From the NCBI GenBank assembly GCA_003134755.1, contig PLCK01000077.1:1-11546 (forward strand): a DNA stretch of 11,546 nt, given 5' to 3'. The notes beneath the pieces were generated by a model. It did no database searches, was not told the DNA's origin, and saw only the letters and a list, made by a program, of their open reading frames with translations. The DNA comes from Actinomycetota bacterium (lineage in GTDB: Bacteria > Actinomycetota > Actinomycetes > Acidothermales > Acidothermaceae). Positions 1-6,296 of the stretch are shown here, in pieces. Both the position numbers and the translations under genes were made by a program. Each line of letters begins with the position of its first letter. Position 1 is the stretch's first letter.

Positions 1-1
1 C

Positions 2-271
2 GACGAAGACTTCATCGTGGTCGACATCGGACGGGCCGCCGAGGAGCTGAAGGCGGTCACCAGCGCGCTGAACTACCGCAACCTCGACGACGAACCGGCC
101 TTCGCCGGCATGAACACCTCCACCGAGGCGCTGGCCCAGGTGATCGCCGATCGCCTCGCCGACCGGATCCACGCCGGCGCGCTCGGCGAGGGTGCGCGGG
201 GACTCGCCGGCATCGCGGTCACCCTGCATGAGTCGCACATCGCCTGGGCGCGTTACGAACGACCGCTGTGA
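2..271 (+). CDS. PTPS/QueD-like pterin synthase, C-terminal part (5' end outside window)
   Basis: This is the C-terminal ~89 residues of a 6-pyruvoyltetrahydropterin synthase/6-carboxytetrahydropterin synthase family protein. The frame is open to the window edge, and the family's N-terminal zinc histidines and catalytic Cys are not in view, so the GTG at 17 is probably internal. Visible landmarks, numbered from that GTG, are LNYRNLDD at 18-25, NTSTE at 33-37 and the Glu of LHES at residue 72, which matches the Glu that anchors the pterin ring. Known family members act on dihydroneopterin triphosphate. The motif usually reads LDHxNLD, and its Asp-His belongs to the catalytic triad in mammalian PTPS. 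Here the pair is Asn-Tyr (bases 71-76), so the reaction may differ from textbook PTPS or QueD. The stop overlaps the next gene's GTG start (GTGA, 268-271), implying translational coupling. Family assignment is firm; substrate is unknown. Confidence 0.85.
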   Translation, partial: DEDFIVVDIGRAAEELKAVTSALNYRNLDDEPAFAGMNTSTEALAQVIADRLADRIHAGALGEGARGLAGIAVTLHESHIAWARYERPL

Positions 272-1335
272 AGACTGTGCACGTCGTCGTCCCGGGCGGC
301 ATCGACGACCCCGCAAGGCCGAGCGGCGGCAATGCGTACGACCGTCGGATCTGCCACGGACTCGCGGCCCTGGGTTGGGACGTGCACGAATACGCAGTGG
401 ACGGCGGGTGGCCCTGGCCGGACGCCGAGGCGCAACGTGCGCTGGTCCGCGTGATCGCGCAGCTGCCGGACGGCGCTGTCGTGCTCATCGACGGGTTGAT
501 CGCCTCAACCGTTCCGGCAGTGTTGGTGCCCCACGCGCGTCGGCTGGTGCTGGTCGTCCTCGTCCACCTGCCGCTCGGCGACGGGCCCCCAGGACACCAG
601 GTCGCCGACGCCCGGAGCCGCGAATGCGCCGTGCTGGCCGCCGCCGCCGCCATCGTCACGACGAGCGCGTGGGCGCGCGACATGCTTCTCGACCGGTACC
701 CGCTGCGGCCGGATAACGTGGCGGTGGCCGAGCCCGGCGCCGACCCCGCCGAACTGGCGCCAGGTACTGCGGACGGCGGTCAGCTGCTCTGCGTCGCGGC
801 GGTCACGCCGCACAAGGGACACGACGTCCTGCTCGCCGCCCTCGCCGCCGTTGCCCTGCTGCCGTGGCGTTGCGTCCTTGCGGGCACCCTCGATCGGGAT
901 CCTGACTTCGTCGATCTCCTGCACCGCCGGGCGTCCGAGGCCGGAATCGGCGATCGGATCTCCTTCGCGGGCCCGCGCACGTTCAACGAACTCGACCGGG
1001 CTTATGCCGCCGCGGACGTGCTCGTGGTCCCGTCGCTCGCCGAGACATACGGGATGGTTGTCACCGAGGCGCTAGCGCGCGGCCTGCCGGTGATCGCGAC
1101 GGCCGTCGGTGGGCTGCCGGACGCGCTCGGCCGCACGGCCGATGGCCGCCGTCCAGGTCTGCTCGTTGCGCCGGGTGACGCGCCAGCGCTGGCCGCCGCG
1201 CTCTCGAGCTGGCTGCACGATGCCGAGCTGCGGTTGGGCCTCCGGCTGGCTGCGCAGGAGCGTCGCGGGACGTTGTCCGGTTGGCGCGCGACCGTCGAGC
1301 GGGTTGCGCACATACTCAGCGAAGCCGCGTTGTGA
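268..1335 (+). CDS. Glycosyltransferase family 4-type (GT-B) enzyme
   Basis: A 355-residue, apparently cytoplasmic GT-B glycosyltransferase that should move a sugar from a nucleotide-sugar donor to an unknown acceptor. The N-terminal acceptor half opens with a beta strand (VHVVVPG) and a Gly-rich loop, PSGGNAYDRR, at about residues 18-27. The C-terminal donor half has PHKGHD at 181-186, a family-typical donor phosphate-binding element, and the retaining-enzyme E-x7-E motif in ETYGMVVTE (Glu259 and Glu267), followed by GLPVIATAVGGLPD. Length is normal for a single-domain GT4 protein, and there is no signal peptide or membrane span. The GTG start overlaps the PTPS-like stop by 4 bp, and its own stop overlaps the methyltransferase start in the same way. 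Context suggests it glycosylates a pterin- or pyrimidine-derived intermediate or a lipid carrier; this is inference. Cyanobacterial pteridine glycosyltransferases give a functional precedent. Confidence 0.9.
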   Translation: MKTVHVVVPGGIDDPARPSGGNAYDRRICHGLAALGWDVHEYAVDGGWPWPDAEAQRALVRVIAQLPDGAVVLIDGLIASTVPAVLVPHARRLVLVVLVHLPLGDGPPGHQVADARSRECAVLAAAAAIVTTSAWARDMLLDRYPLRPDNVAVAEPGADPAELAPGTADGGQLLCVAAVTPHKGHDVLLAALAAVALLPWRCVLAGTLDRDPDFVDLLHRRASEAGIGDRISFAGPRTFNELDRAYAAADVLVVPSLAETYGMVVTEALARGLPVIATAVGGLPDALGRTADGRRPGLLVAPGDAPALAAALSSWLHDAELRLGLRLAAQERRGTLSGWRATVERVAHILSEAAL

Positions 1336-2183
1336 ACGCCGTCGGGCCACCAGTGGTCACAGTGACCCCGGCCTGGCTCGCGTTGCGCGAGCCGGCCGAC
1401 GCCGCTGCCCGCGCACTCGATTTAGTCGAGGAGGTCCGGCACCTCTTGCCGGCGAGCACCCCGGCCGTGGTGCACGATCTCGGCTGCGGCACCGGCTCGA
1501 TGGCGCGTTGGCTTGCCCCGCAGCTTTCCGGGCCGCAGCGCTGGGTGATGTACGACAGGGACGCCGATCTGCTCGCATGCGCGGCCGCCGATGTTCCACC
1601 GCTGACTGCCGACGGCTCGCGGGCAACCGTCGAGACGCGGCAACGTGACATCACGCGCCTTGACCAGCGCGACCTTTCCGGCGCGTCGCTGATCACCGCG
1701 TCCGCCTTGCTCGACATGCTGACCGCCGCCGAGGTCGAGCGCATTGCCCGTTCTTGTGTCGACGCAGGTTGCCCGGCACTGCTGACCATCTCGGTCACCG
1801 GCCGCGTCGCCCTCACGCCGTCCGACCCACTAGATGACGCGATCGCGTCGGCTTTCAACGCACACCAGCGCCGGGCTGAAGAAGACGGCCGGCTGCTCGG
1901 CCCGGACGCCGTGGGCGCGGCCGCCGACATGTTCGCCAGGCTGGGCGCCGAGGTAGTCATCCGGCCAAGCCCCTGGCGGCTCGGCGCCAGCGATACGGCA
2001 CTCACGACCGAATGGTTCAAGGGCTGGGTCAGTGCGGCCTGTGAGCAGCGACCCGAGCTCACCGCCGCGACGCGCGCCTACGTCGAGCAGCGGCTCGCCG
2101 ATGCGGCCGCCGGGCGCCTGCGCGTGACCGTGCATCATCACGACCTGCTGGCCGTGCCGCGCGAACCACCGGACGACCGGTGA
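1332..2183 (+). CDS. Class I SAM-dependent methyltransferase
   Basis: A 283-residue Rossmann-fold methyltransferase. Motif I, the SAM-binding glycine loop, is HDLGCGTGSMARWL at about residues 48-61. The acidic end of the next strand, YDRD at 74-77, should bind the ribose hydroxyls of SAM. The middle region (ITASALLDML) fits the strand-4 region. The C-terminal half, with WFKGWVSAACEQRP, probably forms the substrate lid. I chose GTG 1332 because it makes the same 4-bp GTGA overlap with the preceding gene as that gene makes with its own upstream neighbour. A longer frame from 1281 would overlap the glycosyltransferase by 55 bp without reason. The methyl acceptor cannot be read from sequence. Position between a glycosyltransferase and a flippase-like protein, in a run ending with GTP cyclohydrolase II, suggests a small-molecule acceptor. 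The fold call is strong. Confidence 0.88.
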   Translation: MNAVGPPVVTVTPAWLALREPADAAARALDLVEEVRHLLPASTPAVVHDLGCGTGSMARWLAPQLSGPQRWVMYDRDADLLACAAADVPPLTADGSRATVETRQRDITRLDQRDLSGASLITASALLDMLTAAEVERIARSCVDAGCPALLTISVTGRVALTPSDPLDDAIASAFNAHQRRAEEDGRLLGPDAVGAAADMFARLGAEVVIRPSPWRLGASDTALTTEWFKGWVSAACEQRPELTAATRAYVEQRLADAAAGRLRVTVHHHDLLAVPREPPDDR

Positions 2184-2281
2184 ACGGGATCCGCCATGCG
2201 TGCGTATGTCTTCACAGGGACCTCTAAGACGCTTAGCCACCGTATGGACGTCAGGCGGACCCTCGAGGAGGCGTGGGCGGG
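2184..2281 (+). other. 98-bp gap inside the pterin/diaminopyrimidine gene run
   Basis: This is the only sizeable break in the six-gene run. It is locally less GC-rich and contains a weak imperfect hairpin (GTCTT 2208-2212 with AAGAC 2226-2230) and the strong ribosome binding site of the next gene at its 3' end. I see no convincing -35/-10 pair and no terminator T-tract, so read-through seems likely, though an internal promoter cannot be excluded. Confidence 0.4.
2265..2271 (+). promoter_or_regulatory. Ribosome binding site GAGGAGG for the flippase-like gene
   Basis: GAGGAGG is a near-perfect Shine-Dalgarno sequence. It lies 10 nt before ATG 2282 but only 1 nt before GTG 2273, so the ATG is the more credible start. 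Confidence 0.7.
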
Positions 2282-3310
2282 ATGAGGCGAACGGTGTACC
2301 GGTGGGCGCGCGTGATGGGCGGCGCCGCGATCCTCACTGCCCTCATCGGGCGTCTTGGCACCGGTCCCTTCGTACACGGTCTGCACATGATCACCGGCTG
2401 GTCGCTGGCCGCGGCCGCCGGCATCGCGGCGATGACCACGGTCTGTTCCGCGTGGCGGTGGAGCCTCGTCGCGCGCGGTCTCGGCGTAGGCATACCGTTG
2501 CGCGACGCGATCCCGGCGTACTACCGCTCGCAGTTCCTCAACACGGTCTTGCCGGGCGGGGTGCTCGGCGACGTCAATCGCGCCGTGCGCCACGGTCGCG
2601 ATGCCGGCGACGTCGGCAGGGGTCTTCGCGCCGTTGCGTGGGAGCGCTTCGCAGGACAGGCCGTGCAGGTGGCGCTCGCACTGATCGTGCTCGTCATCGC
2701 GCCGTCGCCCTTGCGGTTGTCCAGACCGATCGTGATGGTGATCGCCGTGGCCGTCGTCGTGGGCGCGCTCGGCGTCGTCCTGGTGATCCGCGCGCTGCCA
2801 GCTGGTGGTAGCTCGCGGTCGGCACGCGCCCTCCGCGCGGCGCGTGCCGACCTCCACCTCGGCCTGCTCGCGCGACGTGCCTGGCCCGGCATCGCGATTG
2901 CCTCCGTTGTGGTCGTGGCCGGCCACGCGGCCACCTTCCTGATCGCGGCGCGGACCGCCGGATCGACCGCCTCGCTCGCGCAACTGCTGCCGCTGGCTGT
3001 GCTGGTGTTGCTGGCGATGGCGGCACCGACGAACATCGGCGGCTGGGGCCCGCGTGAGGGTGTGGCCGCTTGGCTGTTCGGCGCCGCGGGCCTCGGTGCT
3101 AGTCAAGGCATCGCCACCGCGACCGTGTACGGCGTGATGGTGCTGGCCGCCAACCTGCCCGGCGCCGCAGCGCTGATTGCGCCGCACCTTCGGCGCCGCA
3201 GCCGGCGCGATGCCCCTGCCCTCGACTCACCCGTATCGGGCGCACCTCGCGATGCGGTCCGCTGGCTGGTGCCGCGCGCTGCCCGCCTCGAAGGGGGCAT
3301 CGGTGGCTGA
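2282..3310 (+). CDS. Flippase-like integral membrane protein (lysylphosphatidylglycerol synthase TM/UPF0104 family)
   Basis: A 342-residue polytopic membrane protein with roughly 7-8 hydrophobic segments, for example about 12-24, 38-56, 125-142, 148-170, 203-223, 233-249 and 260-300. Family hallmarks are YYRSQFLNTVLPGGVLGD at 80-97, followed by a charged NRAVRHGRD stretch, and PTNIGGWGPREG at 249-260, corresponding to the conserved P-x-x-xGG-x-G-xRE element. The family includes the membrane half of MprF and many stand-alone members found beside glycosyltransferases. Those are thought to move lipid-linked substrates across the membrane, although biochemical proof is sparse. There is no soluble aminoacyl-phosphatidylglycerol synthase domain, so it is not a full MprF. 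A hydrophilic tail of about 40 residues ends by overlapping the next gene by 8 bp. In context it may translocate a glycosylated or lipid-linked product of this locus; that is inference. Confidence 0.85.
   Translation: MRRTVYRWARVMGGAAILTALIGRLGTGPFVHGLHMITGWSLAAAAGIAAMTTVCSAWRWSLVARGLGVGIPLRDAIPAYYRSQFLNTVLPGGVLGDVNRAVRHGRDAGDVGRGLRAVAWERFAGQAVQVALALIVLVIAPSPLRLSRPIVMVIAVAVVVGALGVVLVIRALPAGGSSRSARALRAARADLHLGLLARRAWPGIAIASVVVVAGHAATFLIAARTAGSTASLAQLLPLAVLVLLAMAAPTNIGGWGPREGVAAWLFGAAGLGASQGIATATVYGVMVLAANLPGAAALIAPHLRRRSRRDAPALDSPVSGAPRDAVRWLVPRAARLEGGIGG
3291..3297 (+). promoter_or_regulatory. Ribosome binding site AAGGGGG setting the reductase start
   Basis: AAGGGGG ends 5 nt before GTG 3303, inside the end of the preceding gene. 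It supports 3303 as the start over the more upstream in-frame candidates from 3177 on, which would add 42 residues not typical of this family. Confidence 0.6.
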
Positions 3311-3995
3311 TCGTCCCTACACCCTGCTGAGCTGCGGCATGTCGATCGACGGCTACCTCGGTAGCGCGAACATGAAACCGCTCCAGCTGTCCAATGACGC
3401 GGACTTCGACCGGGTTGACGCAGTGCGCGCCACATGCGACGCGATCCTCGTAGGCGCGGAAACCGTCCGCAACGACAACCCACGACTCCTGATTCGGTCA
3501 CGGTCACGGCAGGATGAACGGCTCGCTCGCGGACAGGCGCCGACGCCGATCAAGGTCACCGTAACCGGGCGTGGACAGCTCGACCCGCGTGCCGACTTCT
3601 TCGTCACCGGCGACATCGAGAAGGTGGTCTATTGCGCGAGTGCGACGGTGGACGAGGCTCGAGCCCGGCTCGGCTCGGTGGCAACCATCGTCGACGGCGG
3701 CGAGCCGGTCGACATGCACAGGATCAGCGAGGACCTGCACGCCCGCGGCGTCCAGCGATTGATGGTTGAGGGCGGTGGCACGGTTCATACGCAGTTCCTC
3801 ACCGCCGACCTGGCCGACGAGCTGCATCTCGTCGTCGCACCGTTCTTCGTCGGTGACTCACGGGCTCGGCGGTTCGTGAGTGACGGGTTGTTTCCGTGGA
3901 ATTCACGTCGGCGGGCGACGTTGGCCGAGGTGCGGCAAATCGGTGACGTGGTGCTGCTGCGCTACGCGCTCTCGCCGCGCTTCCGCGCGGACTGA
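3303..3995 (+). CDS. Stand-alone RibD C-terminal-type (Rib7-like) pyrimidine reductase
   Basis: A 230-residue protein of the dihydrofolate-reductase-like RibD-C fold. Typical members reduce the ribosyl side chain of a 5-amino-6-ribosylaminopyrimidine phosphate to ribityl with NADPH. Visible motifs are SIDGYLG at 14-20, GAETVRNDNPRL at 51-62 (nucleotide and substrate contacts) and VEGGGTVHTQFL at 155-166 (the Gly-rich NADPH loop). The zinc-dependent cytidine-deaminase-like domain that precedes this fold in bacterial RibD is absent. Architecture therefore resembles archaeal and fungal Rib7-type enzymes, which reduce before deamination. The start at GTG 3303 overlaps the previous gene by 8 bp, and GTP cyclohydrolase II follows 15 bp after the stop. 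The likely substrate is the product of that next gene, but other pteridine-like substrates are possible because this fold is widely reused. Confidence 0.85.
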   Translation: MADRPYTLLSCGMSIDGYLGSANMKPLQLSNDADFDRVDAVRATCDAILVGAETVRNDNPRLLIRSRSRQDERLARGQAPTPIKVTVTGRGQLDPRADFFVTGDIEKVVYCASATVDEARARLGSVATIVDGGEPVDMHRISEDLHARGVQRLMVEGGGTVHTQFLTADLADELHLVVAPFFVGDSRARRFVSDGLFPWNSRRRATLAEVRQIGDVVLLRYALSPRFRAD

Positions 3996-4000
3996 CATCG

Positions 4001-4006
4001 AGGAGG
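4001..4006 (+). promoter_or_regulatory. Ribosome binding site AGGAGG for ribA-type gene
   Basis: AGGAGG sits 4 nt before GTG 4011 in the 15-bp gap after the reductase. It fixes the start and leaves no room for an FMN riboswitch. Confidence 0.65.
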
Positions 4007-4010
4007 CCCG

Positions 4011-4781
4011 GTGCACCCATCTCCGCCCAAGGCAACGATCCGTACGCAGCTGACGCTGCCGCTGCGGTTCGCCGATGGATACGCCACGCCTGCGCGTGTC
4101 TTCACCTTCAACAAGCTGGTCGACGGACGAGAGCATCTGGCCCTGGGCCTCGGCAACAGGGCGCGGGCGTGCACAACCGACACCGTCGCGGCAACAGTGC
4201 CGCTTGTCCGGCCGCACAGCGAATGCCTCACTGGCGACGTCTTCGGCAGCCAACGATGCGACTGCGGGCCGCAACTGCGCGAGGCGGTCGAGCGGATCGC
4301 AGACGCCGGCGGATACTTGCTCTACCTTCGCCAGGAAGGGCGCGGGATCGGCCTTTACGCCAAGCTCGACGCATACGTACTCCAGAACGCGGGCCTCGAC
4401 ACGTATGAGGCGAACCTCGCCCTGGGACATGCCGCGGACGAGCGCGACTACACGGTAGCTGCCCAGATGCTCAACGCCCTCGCGGTGCCGAGTGTGGCGC
4501 TGCTCAGCAGCAACCCGGATAAGGCCGCACAACTCACTCGACTCGGCGTGACCGTGACCACGCAGGTACCGACGTATGTGCACGTGTGCGACACGAATGC
4601 GGACTACTTAGCGGCGAAGGCGCGGCGGGGCGCTCATCTGCTCGAGACCCCAGTTGCGGCGTGGCAGCCTGCGGCCTGCCTGATCCCGGCCGCTATCGGT
4701 GTCAGCGGCGAAACTGCAGCGCCAGGAGTGTACCTTCGCGATCTCGACCAACTGCCGTTTGCCGACGCTGATATCAATTGA
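4011..4781 (+). CDS. ribA: GTP cyclohydrolase II (monofunctional)
   Basis: A 256-residue GTP cyclohydrolase II, which opens GTP, releasing formate and pyrophosphate, to give 2,5-diamino-6-ribosylamino-4(3H)-pyrimidinone 5'-phosphate. The zinc ligands are in HSECLTGDVFGSQRCDCG: Cys72, Cys83 and Cys85, matching E. coli Cys54/65/67. RQEGRGIGL lies at 107-115, Tyr122 aligns with E. coli Tyr105, and AADERD at 141-146 carries the residues matching E. coli Asp126 and Arg128. A Streptomyces coelicolor paralogue with Met at the tyrosine position stops at the formylated intermediate; Tyr is retained here, so complete deformylation is expected. There is no RibB domain, unlike the common bifunctional RibBA, and no lumazine or riboflavin synthase nearby, so this is probably a dedicated paralogue. 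A C-terminal extension of about 45 residues (212-256) goes beyond the E. coli length; I do not recognise it. Confidence 0.95.
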   Translation: MHPSPPKATIRTQLTLPLRFADGYATPARVFTFNKLVDGREHLALGLGNRARACTTDTVAATVPLVRPHSECLTGDVFGSQRCDCGPQLREAVERIADAGGYLLYLRQEGRGIGLYAKLDAYVLQNAGLDTYEANLALGHAADERDYTVAAQMLNALAVPSVALLSSNPDKAAQLTRLGVTVTTQVPTYVHVCDTNADYLAAKARRGAHLLETPVAAWQPAACLIPAAIGVSGETAAPGVYLRDLDQLPFADADIN

Positions 4782-4808
4782 CAGTCAACCCCATGCATCG
4801 GCAGCGTG

Positions 4809-4867
4809 GTTGCAGGGTGACGTCGGCGCGGAGCATCAGTGCCACGCCGATCGAGAACCCCTGCAAC
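4809..4867 (+). repeat. Nested inverted repeat (long hairpin) in the leader of the FAD oxidase gene
   Basis: The outer arms are a perfect 9-bp match: GTTGCAGGG (4809-4817) with CCCTGCAAC (4859-4867), extendable outward by three G-U pairs. Inside is a perfect 6-bp pair, TCGGCG (4823-4828) with CGCCGA (4845-4850), and inside that a small GCA-TCAG-TGC hairpin (4833-4842). Together they form one elongated stem that fills most of the 113-bp gap between GTP cyclohydrolase II and the oxidase. No T-run follows, so it is not a textbook terminator. It could be an RNA leader structure, an RNA processing site or a protein-binding site. It matches no riboswitch consensus I know. Confidence 0.45.
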
Positions 4868-4881
4868 TGTTGTCCAGCAGC

Positions 4882-4887
4882 GAAGGA
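4882..4887 (+). promoter_or_regulatory. Ribosome binding site GAAGGA for the FAD oxidase
   Basis: GAAGGA lies 7 nt before ATG 4895. This favours that start over an in-frame TTG at 4778, which overlaps the upstream stop codon. Confidence 0.55.
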
Positions 4888-4894
4888 TCGACCT

Positions 4895-6283
4895 ATGCAT
4901 GCGCCGACGCCCGAGTTGTCCGACCTGTTGATCACACAGCTGCGCGCCGATCTCAGCGGTCGCGTCGTCGCGCCGGCCGATGCCGACTACGACGAAGCTC
5001 GCCTTGTACCTAACGGCGCGGTTGATGGTCGGCCGGCTGTCATCGTGCGGCCGACGAACGCCGATGAGGTGTCGTATGTCGTCGGTGTCGCGCGCCAGAC
5101 CGGCTTACCACTCGCCGTCCGGAGCGGTGGTCACGGTGGCGCCGGGCACAGTGTGGCCGACGGCAGCATCGTCATCGACCTGCGCGATCTACGCGCACTC
5201 GAGGTCGACGTCGACGGTCGTACTGCATGGGCTGGAACTGGCCTGACCGCGGGTGAGTATTCGACGGCGCTCGCCGAGCATGGCCTGGCCACCGGTCTCG
5301 GCGACACCGGTTCGGTCGGCATCGGCGGTATTACGCTCGGCGGCGGTATCGGTTACCTGGTTCGCAAGTACGGTCTCACCGTCGACGACCTGCTCGCGGC
5401 GGAGATCGTCACTGCCGACGGCACGCTGTTGTGTGTCGATGCCGAGCAGCATCCTGATCTGTTCTGGGCGATCCGCGGTGGCGGCGGGAACTTCGGCGTG
5501 GTGACTCGCTTCAAGTTTCGTCTGCGCCCAGTAGCCCAGATCGTCGGCGGACTGTTGATCCTGCCGGCGACGCCTGAAGTCATCGCCGGCTTCGTCGCCG
5601 CCGCCGACGCGGCGCCGGAGGAATTGTCGACCATCGCCAACGTGATGAACTGTCCGCCACTGCCGTTCGTCCCTGCGGAGTTCCATGGAAGGGTGATCCT
5701 CCTGGCCCGGGTGGCGTACGTCGGTGACACCGAAGACGGCAATCGTGCACTCGCGCCATTTCGTGCGCTGGCGTCGCCGATCGTCGACATGTTGAAGCCG
5801 ATGCCGTACCCCGACTTGTATCCACCCGATGACCCGAGCTACCGCCCCAAGGCAGTCACACGCACGACGTTCGCCGATCATCTCGACGTCGAGGTCGCGG
5901 CGACAATCGTCGATGCGATCGAGGCATCTGACGCGCCGGTGCGCGTAGCACAGCTTCGGGTACTCGGCGGGGCGATGGCCCGGGTCCCTGCCGACGCCAC
6001 GGCCTTCGCGCATCGTTCCGCGAAGATTATGGTTACCGTCACCACCATCTTCGACGGCGCACACGACCGAGCCGTTCGAACCACCTGGGCAACGGACTTC
6101 GCCGCCGCTCTGAGCCAGGACGACGCCGGAGCGTATGTCAACTTCCTCGGCGATGAAGGCGAGGAACGGGTCCGAGCCGCATATCCCACTGCGACCTGGG
6201 ATCGGCTGACGACGATCAAGACGAAATATGACCCGCAGAATCTGTTCCGGCTCAACCAGAATGTGCCCTCGGCGCCGCAATGA
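4895..6283 (+). CDS. FAD-linked oxidase, berberine-bridge-enzyme (BBE)-like
   Basis: A 462-residue flavoprotein of the vanillyl-alcohol-oxidase/PCMH fold with a C-terminal BBE segment. The FAD domain begins near residue 40; VRPTNADEV at 51-59 is the typical entry strand. RSGGH at 76-80 supplies His80 for covalent 8-alpha FAD attachment. The second covalent ligand of bicovalent members, a Cys in a CPxVGxGG motif, is replaced by Thr138 (DTGSVGIGG), so a single covalent link is expected. GGGIGYLVRKYGLTVDDL follows as usual. The substrate domain spans roughly 210-430, and the C-terminus has the BBE signature YDPQNLFRLNQN at 445-456. No Sec or Tat signal is visible. Such enzymes oxidise sugars, alcohols or natural-product intermediates using O2. 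It could tailor the product of the upstream cluster, but the structured 113-bp gap leaves co-transcription open. Confidence 0.92.
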   Translation: MHAPTPELSDLLITQLRADLSGRVVAPADADYDEARLVPNGAVDGRPAVIVRPTNADEVSYVVGVARQTGLPLAVRSGGHGGAGHSVADGSIVIDLRDLRALEVDVDGRTAWAGTGLTAGEYSTALAEHGLATGLGDTGSVGIGGITLGGGIGYLVRKYGLTVDDLLAAEIVTADGTLLCVDAEQHPDLFWAIRGGGGNFGVVTRFKFRLRPVAQIVGGLLILPATPEVIAGFVAAADAAPEELSTIANVMNCPPLPFVPAEFHGRVILLARVAYVGDTEDGNRALAPFRALASPIVDMLKPMPYPDLYPPDDPSYRPKAVTRTTFADHLDVEVAATIVDAIEASDAPVRVAQLRVLGGAMARVPADATAFAHRSAKIMVTVTTIFDGAHDRAVRTTWATDFAAALSQDDAGAYVNFLGDEGEERVRAAYPTATWDRLTTIKTKYDPQNLFRLNQNVPSAPQ

Positions 6284-6296
6284 CGCGAGCGGGTAG

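Noticed and set aside
2208..2230. Hairpin terminator or attenuator between methyltransferase and flippase-like genes
   Set aside because: The stem is only about 5 bp with mismatched interior and no T-run.
2138..3187. Long minus-strand open frame opposite the flippase-like gene
   Set aside because: Its product is a low-complexity Arg/His/Gly-rich sequence typical of an antisense shadow.
3996..4010. FMN riboswitch in front of GTP cyclohydrolase II
   Set aside because: The gap is 15 bp and is mostly ribosome binding site; no room for an aptamer.
4778..4783. Perfect TTGACA as a -35 promoter box at the end of ribA
   Set aside because: No TANNNT-like -10 element at 16-18 bp spacing; it arises from the stop codon context and may be chance.
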